DNA of 64,000 bases from Caulobacter radicis (lineage in GTDB: Bacteria > Pseudomonadota > Alphaproteobacteria > Caulobacterales > Caulobacteraceae), in assembly GCF_003094615.1 (NCBI RefSeq), contig NZ_QDKO01000041.1:1-64000 (forward strand). Reading direction: 5' to 3'. A model generated the notes under the pieces. The model did no database searches and had not been told where the DNA came from. It was given only the letters and a program-made list of their open reading frames with translations. Below, piece after piece: positions 32,901 through 39,015 of the stretch (within the stretch, counting starts at the first letter, position 1; every line of letters begins with the position of its first letter). The translations under genes and the position numbers were made by a program.

Positions 32901-33384
32901 CGAGCGCCTGCTGGCGGCGTTCGACGTCATCAACAACCACTTCCAGACCCTGTTCCAGGCTCTGTTCGGCGGTGGTCAGGCCGAGCTGCGGCTGATCGAA
33001 AGCGATGATCCTCTTGAAGCGGGCCTGGAGATCTTCGCCTGTCCGCCCGGCAAGCGCCTAGCCAGCATGAGCCTGATGAGCGGCGGCGAGCAGGCCCTGA
33101 CCGCCAGCGCCCTGATCTTCGGCGTGTTCCTGGCCAATCCGGCCCCGATCTGCGTGCTGGACGAAGTCGACGCTCCGCTCGACGACGCCAATGTCGACCG
33201 CTACTGCAACATGCTCGACGAGATGCGCCGCCGCACCCTGACGCGCTTCATCGCCATCACCCACAACCCGGTGACCATGAGCCGCATGGACCGCCTGTTC
33301 GGCGTGACCATGTCCGAGCGCGGGGTCAGCCAGCTGGTGAGCGTGGACCTGTCGACCGCCGAGGAACTGGTGGCGGCGCAGTAG
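29938..33384 (+). CDS. smc: Chromosome segregation ATPase SMC
   Basis: Condensin core subunit that loads at parS/ParB sites and extrudes DNA loops. The 1148-residue product has the N-terminal Walker A ([20 protein letters not shown], near residue 31), a long Ala/Glu/Arg-rich coiled coil, a hinge at about 505-620 ([20 protein letters not shown] ... [12 protein letters not shown]), the return coil and the C-terminal head. The head has the signature [20 protein letters not shown] and Walker B [20 protein letters not shown]. The start is GTG 29938, 15 bases past the second DsbA-like gene. ScpA/ScpB are not in the window. Confidence 0.98.
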   Translation: [1148 protein letters not shown]

Positions 33385-33387
33385 GGT

Positions 33388-33521
33388 GATCCTCCCCCTC
33401 TGGGGGAGGCGGCCCGAAGGGCCGGAGGGGGGACGTTTTCAGCTTGCGAGGCGTTGGCCGATTTCGCAGCCGCGCCCCTCTCCGTCGGCTTCGCCGACAC
33501 CTCTCCCACAGGGAGAGGGTC
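33388..33521. repeat. Family B composite palindromic element
   Basis: Arms GATCCTCCCCCTCTGGGGGA and CACCTCTCCCACAGGGAGAG, hairpins GGCCCGAAGGGCC and GTCGGCTTCGCCGAC, core GTTTTCAGCTTGCGAGGCGT followed by TGGCCGA. It fills the whole gap between the convergent smc and TSUP genes. Confidence 0.9.
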
Positions 33522-34319
33522 TTAGCCTCCGAACAACCCCGCCGCCATCTGCCGCAGCGGATTGCTCGGATCGGCCAGCAGCTTGACGGCCATGGCGCAG
33601 GAGATCGTCACCAGCAGCGGCCGGATCAGCCGTGCGCCGAACCGCACGGCCAGCCGCGAACCGAGCTGGGCCCCGAGAAACGCTCCGACGGCCATCGCCA
33701 GGCCGATCGGCCAGATCACCGCGCCCTTGATGATGAACAGCGCCAGCGCCCCGACATTGCTGGCGGCGTTGGCCAGCTTGGTGTGGGCGGTGGCCTTCAG
33801 CACGCCGTAGCCGAGCAGGGTGACGATGGCGACCATGTAGAAGGCCCCCGCGCCAGGACCGAAGATCCCGTCATAGAAGCCGACGATCGGGGCGATGAAG
33901 CCTGCGAAGGCCGGCAGGGCCAGGCGGGATGGGCCGTCCTCGGCCTTCAGGGCCTTGGACAGGCCGAAATAGACGGCGATGACGATCAGCAGCACCGGCA
34001 CGAGGCCGGCCAGGAACTTCGGCGACAGCAGGCTGGCGCACAGGGCGCCGGCGATCCCCGCCAGGCCCGCGGCCAGGCCGATCGGCCATGCGGTCTTCCA
34101 GTCGATCAGGCCGCGCTTGGCGAAGGCCCGCGTGGCCGAGACCGAACCGAAGGTGCTTTGCAGCTTGCTGGTGCCCAGCGCGGCGATCGGCGGCAGGCCC
34201 GACAGCAGCAGCGCCGGCAGGGTGATCAGGCCGCCGCCGCCGGCGATGGCGTCCAGGGTCCCGGCCACGAAGGCCACCCCGAACAGGATGACGAGCAGCT
34301 GGACGCTCAGATGTTCCAT
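33522..34319 (-). CDS. TSUP family transporter (TauE/SafE type)
   Basis: A 265-residue inner-membrane protein with about eight hydrophobic segments in two repeats. The family motifs are present in both halves: GTLDAIAGGGGLITLPALLL (residues 20-39) and GFYDGIFGPGAGAFYMVAIV. TSUP members export sulfite, sulfoacetate or other organosulfur anions or take up thiosulfate; the substrate here cannot be told. It stands alone, convergent with smc, and downstream of the DUF6481 gene with a terminator between. Confidence 0.93.
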   Translation of the reverse strand: MEHLSVQLLVILFGVAFVAGTLDAIAGGGGLITLPALLLSGLPPIAALGTSKLQSTFGSVSATRAFAKRGLIDWKTAWPIGLAAGLAGIAGALCASLLSPKFLAGLVPVLLIVIAVYFGLSKALKAEDGPSRLALPAFAGFIAPIVGFYDGIFGPGAGAFYMVAIVTLLGYGVLKATAHTKLANAASNVGALALFIIKGAVIWPIGLAMAVGAFLGAQLGSRLAVRFGARLIRPLLVTISCAMAVKLLADPSNPLRQMAAGLFGG

Positions 34320-34343
34320 CGCAGGACCCTACAAACGCGAAAA

Positions 34344-34364
34344 GCCGCCCGGGAGCCGGGCGGC
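34344..34364 (-). terminator. Intrinsic terminator after the DUF6481 gene
   Basis: A perfect 9-bp stem (GCCGCCCGG / CCGGGCGGC) with a 3-base loop; on the minus strand TTTTCGCGTTTG follows. It separates the DUF6481 gene from the TSUP gene. Confidence 0.75.
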
Positions 34365-34421
34365 GGCAGGCGGCGGGTGAAGGAAGGGGAGGCGGCCATG
34401 GCGCGTCTCCCCATCGTTCGA

Positions 34422-34805
34422 TCAGCCGATCAGGTGGGCCCACTGGTGGGCGCGCGAGGCCTTGCTGTTGCGGCCCAGGGCCTTCAGCTCTTCGCGGGCC
34501 GCGGCCTTTTCTTCCTTGCGGACGCGTTGCTCGGCGACTTCGGCGGCCTTGCGTTCCTTGCGCTCGGCGCGCTTGACGGCCGCGATCTCTTCCTGGCGGG
34601 CCAGGGCTTCGAGGCGGGCGATTTCCTTGGCTTCGGCGCGGGCGGTGCGGACGGCTTCCAGTTCGGCGGCGCGCTGCTCGTCGCGCTTGTCGAAATCGGG
34701 GTCCTGAACGGTGGCCTTCGGCTTGAACTTGGCCAGCATCGCCTTCTTGGCTTCCTGCTGGGCGGTGATGCGGTCGGCGAATCCGGTGTTCTTCAGATAG
34801 GACAT
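34422..34805 (-). CDS. DUF6481-type small charged protein
   Basis: A 127-residue highly charged, helical protein with long Ala/Glu/Lys/Arg stretches (EELKALGRNSKASRAHQWAH near the end). The N-terminal part contains AMLAKFKPKATVQDPDFDKR, which closely matches LLAKFKPKAAVTDPQFEDRA in the partial gene at 63703, so the two are paralogues. The function is unknown; relatives occur next to cold-shock genes, as the second copy does here. The likely nucleic-acid association is inferred from charge and context only. It is divergent from the atp operon. Confidence 0.85.
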   Translation of the reverse strand: MSYLKNTGFADRITAQQEAKKAMLAKFKPKATVQDPDFDKRDEQRAAELEAVRTARAEAKEIARLEALARQEEIAAVKRAERKERKAAEVAEQRVRKEEKAAAREELKALGRNSKASRAHQWAHLIG

Positions 34806-35014
34806 GAAACTTCGTGCTGTTGGAGAGGCGCGTCTCTAAACCCCAAAACGGCTGAAAAAGCAATTGGACAGGCCCCGCTTGCCGACGGACGGAATGTCGC
34901 GCGCGAGCGACCGGCGAGGGGCGGGGCCGCCTGGGAGACCCGGATTCCGTGGTTCAGCTGACCCTGCGGAAATTCCCCCGCGAAAACAGCGCCTTGCGTA
35001 GTTTCTCCACAATC

Positions 35015-35040
35015 TTGACGCACCGCAGCGCGCCCTATAG
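35015..35040 (+). promoter_or_regulatory. Promoter of the atpIBEF'F operon
   Basis: TTGACGC, 12 bases, then CCTATAGG. This fits the Caulobacter housekeeping consensus TTGaCGS-N10-14-GCTANAWC well. The leader of about 70 bases that follows contains an inverted repeat (AAAGCGCC at 35066-35073 with GGCGCTTT at 35093-35102). The rest of the 314-base gap 34806-35119 must hold the divergent promoter of the DUF6481 gene; I see nothing else. Confidence 0.65.
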
Positions 35041-35119
35041 GTTCCGCCGCGATCAAGCCGGCCGAAAAAGCGCCTTCTTCAGGCGCGTCTGCAGGCGCTT
35101 TCGGACCTGACCGCTTCCC

Positions 35120-35491
35120 ATGCCCAAGGCCGACGAACCGAACGACAAGGCTTTTGACAGCCTCGACGCTCGGCTCGACGCTTTCGAGGCGCGGAAGGCG
35201 GCGGAAAAGCCCGTCAAGGCGGCGGGCGAGAAAGCTTCCCAGGACGGCTATCGCCTCCTGGCGGATTTGATCGGGGGCGTTCTGGTGGGGCTCGGCTTCG
35301 GCTGGCTGCTCGATCATTATGCCGGCACGGGGCCTTGGGGGATGGTCGGCGGTCTGCTGATCGGCACGGGTCTCGCGATATTCTCCGTCGTCCGCAAGGC
35401 GACGAAACTGAGCGCGCAGGCGTCCAAGGCCAAGGCCGAGGATGTAGACAACGGGGACGGGCCAACCGCCCCCAAGCAGAAGAGAGACTAG
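35120..35491 (+). CDS. atpI: ATP synthase accessory protein AtpI
   Basis: A 123-residue protein of the AtpI/AtpZ type, which assists c-ring assembly and may carry magnesium. A hydrophilic, charged N-terminus (45 residues) precedes two membrane segments (LIGGVLVGLGFGWLLDHYAG and WGMVGGLLIGTGLAIFSVV), the motif FGWLLDH being typical, then a charged C-terminus. First gene of the F0 operon, 5 bases before atpB. Confidence 0.92.
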   Translation: MPKADEPNDKAFDSLDARLDAFEARKAAEKPVKAAGEKASQDGYRLLADLIGGVLVGLGFGWLLDHYAGTGPWGMVGGLLIGTGLAIFSVVRKATKLSAQASKAKAEDVDNGDGPTAPKQKRD

Positions 35492-35496
35492 GGCCG

Positions 35497-36258
35497 ATGG
35501 CCGATCCGATGCACCAGTTCCAGATCCAGAAGATCGTGGAACTGCCGACCGTGACCGTTCCGGGCCTGGGCGCTATCGACCTGTCGATCACCAACTCGGT
35601 GTTCGCGATGCTGCTGGCCGCGACGCTGATCATCGTCTTCTACGCCGCCGCCGCCCGCAAGGCCGTGGTGCCGGGCCGCCTGCAGACCGTGGGCGAGATG
35701 CTCTACGGGCTGGTCGACGGATTGGCCGAGTCGATCATCGGCCACGACGGCAAGAAGTTCCTGCCCTTCGTCTTCACCCTGTTCGCGTTCGTGCTGTTCA
35801 TGAACCTGCAGGGCATGTTCCTGGTGTTCACCGCCACCTCGCAGCTGGCCGTGACCCTGACGCTGGGCATCATGGTCATCCTGACGGTTGTCGGCGTCGG
35901 CTTCGCCAAGAACGGCATCAAGTTCTTCAAGCTGTTCGCCCCGTCGGGCGTGCCGTGGCCGCTGTATTTCCTGCTGGTGCCGATCGAGATCCTGTCGTTC
36001 CTGATCCGCCCCATCACCCTGGGCCTTCGTCTGTTCGGCAACATGCTGGGCGGCCACGTGGTCCTGAAGATCTTCGCCGGCTTCGTCGTCGCCCTGGGCG
36101 GCCTCGGCGTCCTGGGCTGGGCCGGCGCGGCCCTGGCCCTCTCCTCCGTCATCGCCCTGACGGCGCTCGAGTTCATGGTGGCCTTCCTTCAGGCCTTCGT
36201 GTTCGCGGTGCTCACCTGCGTCTATCTCAACGACGTCGTGCACCTCGACAGCCACTGA
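35497..36258 (+). CDS. atpB: ATP synthase F0 subunit a
   Basis: Proton channel stator subunit, 253 residues with five or six membrane helices. The essential Arg is in PITLGLRLFGNMLGGHVVLK; the terminal helix has ALEFMVAFLQAFVFAVLTCV then YLNDV. The start at ATG 35497 gives MADPMHQFQIQKIVELPTVT. It lies between atpI and atpE. Confidence 0.98.
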   Translation: MADPMHQFQIQKIVELPTVTVPGLGAIDLSITNSVFAMLLAATLIIVFYAAAARKAVVPGRLQTVGEMLYGLVDGLAESIIGHDGKKFLPFVFTLFAFVLFMNLQGMFLVFTATSQLAVTLTLGIMVILTVVGVGFAKNGIKFFKLFAPSGVPWPLYFLLVPIEILSFLIRPITLGLRLFGNMLGGHVVLKIFAGFVVALGGLGVLGWAGAALALSSVIALTALEFMVAFLQAFVFAVLTCVYLNDVVHLDSH

Positions 36259-36306
36259 TCACCCTTTTCTCTTCAACCTATCTCTGAATTCTCAAGGAGC
36301 CTCACA

Positions 36307-36531
36307 ATGGAAGCGGAAGCCGCTAAGTACATCGGCGCTGGCCTGGCCATGCTCGGCATGATCGGCGCGGGCGTCGGCCTGGGCGTCATGTTCGGCAACT
36401 ATTTCCAAGGCGCGCTGCGCAACCCGACCGCGGCCGCTCAAGAGCGTCCGATGCTGTTCCTGGGCATGGCGCTGACGGAAGCCCTGGGCATCTTCGCCCT
36501 GGTCATCGCCTTCCTGATCCTCTTCTCGTAA
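36307..36531 (+). CDS. atpE: ATP synthase F0 subunit c
   Basis: A 74-residue hairpin protein that forms the rotating c ring. Helix 1 is KYIGAGLAMLGMIGAGVGLG, the polar loop is ALRNPTAAAQERP (conserved R-N-P-like), and helix 2 carries the proton-binding Glu in LTEALGIFALVIAFLILF. A strong AAGGAG ribosome-binding site precedes the ATG, in line with the high copy number needed. Confidence 0.98.
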   Translation: MEAEAAKYIGAGLAMLGMIGAGVGLGVMFGNYFQGALRNPTAAAQERPMLFLGMALTEALGIFALVIAFLILFS

Positions 36532-36644
36532 TCCCCAGAGCGCGGCGGGGCCGGTCACGGCCCAAGCCGCGCTTTGATCTTCTAGAACCGAGCCTGCCCG
36601 TCCGTATCCGGATGGCAGGCGTTAGCTGAGAGGCGCCCTCGCCC

Positions 36645-37178
36645 ATGGCGACGGAAAATCACGGCACGGTCGAGTCGACTGAAGCCCCGGGGCACGAGAG
36701 CGGCGGTCTTCCGCAGCTCCAGTTCCAGCACTGGGGCGGTCAGATCGTCTGGCTGCTGCTCATCTTCGCCGTTCTCTACGTCGTGCTGTCGAAGGGTCTT
36801 CTGCCCCGCGTCAGCGGCGCGATCGACGAACGCGGCGCCAAGATCGCCGGCGACATCGCCGACGCCCGTCGTCTGAAGGACGAAGCCGAAGCCCAGGCCC
36901 GCGCGGCCGCGGCCGAGGTCGCCGAGGCTCGCGCCAAGGCCCAGAAGACCGCCGCGGACGCCAAGGCCAAGGCCTCGGCGGAAGCCGCCGAGCGTCAGGC
37001 CAAGGAAGAAGCCGTGCTGGCCGAGAAGCTGGCCGCGGCCGAAGCCTCGATCACCACCGCCCGCGACGAGGCCATGAGCCACGTCCGCACGGTGGCCGAG
37101 GAGACGGCCGGCGCCATCGTCGAGAAGCTGACGGGCAAGGCGGCTTCGGCCGCCGAGCTCAAAGCGGCTCTGGCCTAA
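36645..37178 (+). CDS. atpG: ATP synthase F0 subunit b'
   Basis: Peripheral stalk subunit, 177 residues. A polar N-terminus of about 30 residues leads to one membrane helix (QIVWLLLIFAVLYVVLSKGL), then PRVSGAIDERGAKIAGDIAD and a long Ala-rich coiled coil. The pairing of two different b-type genes (b' then b) is typical of alphaproteobacteria and phototrophs. It ends 13 bases before atpF. Confidence 0.93.
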   Translation: MATENHGTVESTEAPGHESGGLPQLQFQHWGGQIVWLLLIFAVLYVVLSKGLLPRVSGAIDERGAKIAGDIADARRLKDEAEAQARAAAAEVAEARAKAQKTAADAKAKASAEAAERQAKEEAVLAEKLAAAEASITTARDEAMSHVRTVAEETAGAIVEKLTGKAASAAELKAALA

Positions 37179-37191
37179 GGAGTAGCCGACC

Positions 37192-37698
37192 ATGGAACAC
37201 CAATCCCTGTTCAGCTTCTCCAACCCGGAATTCTGGGTTCTGGCGGCCCTGGTGATCTTCTTCGGCCTGCTGGTCGTGCTGAAGGTCCTGCCCGGCGCCC
37301 TGTTCGGCGCGCTTGACGGCTACGCCGCCAAGATCCAGGCCGAGCTCGCCGAGGCCCAGCAGCTCCGTGAGGAGGCGCAAGCCCTGCTCGCCGAGGTCAA
37401 GGCCCAGCGCGAGGAATCCGAGCGCCAGGCTTCGGCCATGCTCGAGGCGGCCAAGGCGGACGCGATCCGCCTGGAAGCCGAGGCCAAGGAGAAGCTCGAG
37501 GAGCAGATCACGCGCCGCGCCGAAATGGCCGAGCGCAAGATCGCCCAGGCCGAGGCCCAGGCCGCCGCGGACGTCAAGGCCGCGGCCGTCGACCTCGCCG
37601 CCCAGGCCGCCGAGGCGGTCCTGCTGGCCCGCGTCGCGACCGGCTCGGACCCGCTGGCCGATACGGCCATCGGCCAGATCGGCGGCAAGCTGCAGTAG
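37192..37698 (+). CDS. atpF: ATP synthase F0 subunit b
   Basis: Peripheral stalk subunit, 168 residues: a membrane helix (FWVLAALVIFFGLLVVLKVL), then LDGYAAKIQAELAEAQQLRE and a coiled coil reaching the C-terminus. AAGGAG precedes the ATG. It ends the F0 operon, followed by a strong terminator. The F1 genes are not in the window, as expected from the split F0/F1 arrangement of this group. Confidence 0.97.
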   Translation: MEHQSLFSFSNPEFWVLAALVIFFGLLVVLKVLPGALFGALDGYAAKIQAELAEAQQLREEAQALLAEVKAQREESERQASAMLEAAKADAIRLEAEAKEKLEEQITRRAEMAERKIAQAEAQAAADVKAAAVDLAAQAAEAVLLARVATGSDPLADTAIGQIGGKLQ

Positions 37699-37724
37699 TC
37701 CTTCCAGGACGGCTGAAAGATCGA

Positions 37725-37760
37725 AGGCGCGGCTCGCAAGGGCCGCGCCTTTTTCTTTTG
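37725..37760 (+). terminator. Intrinsic terminator of the F0 operon
   Basis: Stem AGGCGCGGC / GCCGCGCCT around TCGCAAGG, followed by TTTTTCTTTTG. It is a strong, textbook terminator 27 bases past atpF. Confidence 0.93.
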
Positions 37761-37767
37761 TCTTTCC

Positions 37768-38029
37768 GGACCCTCTCTCTTCGAGAGAGGGAGGGGCCCA
37801 CGCGGAGCGTGGGAGGGTGAGAGGTAACAAACTTTCCAGAAGGGGCGCGGCCGCGCCGCTCGTGACTCGCTCGGAGAATTGCGAGGACCAGTTCCTCGTG
37901 GCTGGGGGCGCTAACCACCTCGAAGCCTGTCGGCACGTTGAGCTTACCAGCCAGCGGTGAAACCTCTCACCCTCCCACCGCCTGCGGCGGCGGGCCCCTC
38001 CCTCTCTCTAAGAGAGAGGGTTTTTCCTT
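37768..38029. repeat. Two family A units in inverted orientation
   Basis: Units at 37768-37828 and 37957-38029 face each other. The 128 bases between (37829-37956) contain no gene; they hold a small perfect inverted repeat (CGAGGA-CCAGT-TCCTCG, 37881-37897). The right unit overlaps the end of the next gene: its last four codons and stop are repeat sequence. Confidence 0.87.
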
Positions 38030-38448
38030 CGCAGCCACCGCCGCACAGCCTTTCGCCCCCGCTTCAGCACTCGCCAGGCCGGCCGCCTCAACACCACCTT
38101 CTCAGACCGCAGAAGCTGCTGCCAGGCGACCAGCAGAATCTCCGGCTCGCGGCGCATCAGGCGGCGGATGGGGAAGATCAGCTTGGGGTGGCGGCGCTGC
38201 CAGCGGATGAAGCGGCGCTTGGCCTGGAACGAGTTGCGCAGCACCACCATCAGCCCGATCACCAGCAGCGGCAGGCCCACATGGCCGGGCAGGGGCGTCA
38301 GCACCGCGCCGGCCAGCAGGATCAGCACGCCGAGCGCGATCAGCAGGATCCGGGCCACGCGGGCGAAGGTCTCGCGCACGACAAAGGCCAGCCGGCGGCG
38401 ACGGAGGCTGGAAAGGCGGCGAACGACCCTGGGGTCGCGCCGGGTCAC
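38008..38448 (-). CDS. Small membrane protein with PLPGH motif, tandem paralogue 2
   Basis: A 146-residue very basic protein with hydrophobic segments at about residues 30-70 (ILLIALGVLILLAGAVLTPL ... GLPLLVIGLMVVLRNS). It shares with the next gene the pattern PLPG-x-x-G-x-PL-x-x-IGL-x-x-VLRNSF, then HPKL-x-FP-x-RRL-x-RREPE and LVAWQQ-x-LR-x-EK. This resembles the PGPGW-type transmembrane proteins (TIGR02611-like). Its last residues (NPLS) and stop lie in a family A repeat arm. The function is unknown. Confidence 0.82.
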   Translation of the reverse strand: MTRRDPRVVRRLSSLRRRRLAFVVRETFARVARILLIALGVLILLAGAVLTPLPGHVGLPLLVIGLMVVLRNSFQAKRRFIRWQRRHPKLIFPIRRLMRREPEILLVAWQQLLRSEKVVLRRPAWRVLKRGRKAVRRWLRRKNPLS

Positions 38449-38469
38449 TGGAAGAGGCTCACGGGGCCC

Positions 38470-38883
38470 CTAGACCGCGCGCTGGCCCCGGCGCTTGAGC
38501 GCCTTGCGCCAGCGCTTGGCCACGCGCCAGCGGCGCGGGATGACCAGCTTCTCGATCCGCAGGGCCTGCTGCCAGGCCACCAGCACCACTTCGGGCTCGC
38601 GGCGCAGCAGGCGGCGCAGCGGGAAGACCAGCTTGGGGTGAGCGTGCTGGAAGCGGACGAACTGCTTGCGGGCCTTGAACGAGTTGCGCAGCACCAGCAT
38701 CAGGCCGATGACCGTCAGCGGCACGCCCATGGGGCCGGGCAGGGGCGCGATGAGAAAGCCCGCGGCGATGAACACCAGGCCAAGGGCCACCAGCAGGCCG
38801 CGAATGATCCGGCCGAGAAGCTCGCGGGCGAGTTCGTCGGCTGCGGAGAGGCGCACAGGCGGCATGGCGATGGCGAGGTTCAT
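38470..38883 (-). CDS. Small membrane protein with PLPGP motif, tandem paralogue 1
   Basis: A 137-residue basic protein with two hydrophobic segments (IRGLLVALGLVFIAAGFLIA, PMGVPLTVIGLMLVLRN) joined by PLPGP. The cytoplasmic part HPKLVFPLRRLLRREPEVVL and WQQALRIEK is nearly repeated in the gene at 38008, so the pair arose by tandem duplication. I chose the ATG at 38883 (MNLAIAMPPVRL); the frame is open to 38955 but without a family-like N-terminus. The function is unknown. Confidence 0.83.
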   Translation of the reverse strand: MNLAIAMPPVRLSAADELARELLGRIIRGLLVALGLVFIAAGFLIAPLPGPMGVPLTVIGLMLVLRNSFKARKQFVRFQHAHPKLVFPLRRLLRREPEVVLVAWQQALRIEKLVIPRRWRVAKRWRKALKRRGQRAV

Positions 38884-39015
38884 GGGGGGCTGAACGGGGC
38901 TTGTGGTCCGCCGGTTTCCGGAAACAGACCGGCCCCCTCGTCTCACAAGCTGCATATGGAAACGGGGCGCCCTTCCGTAAAGGCGCCCCGTTCCGCTTTC
39001 GTGCTGCTGTTGCAG

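Noticed and set aside
29179..32940. A 1253-codon open frame antisense to the second DsbA-like gene and smc
   Set aside because: smc is unmistakable on the other strand. The antisense product is a low-complexity Gly/Ala/Leu-rich translation expected from high-GC coding sequence, and has no recognisable domain.
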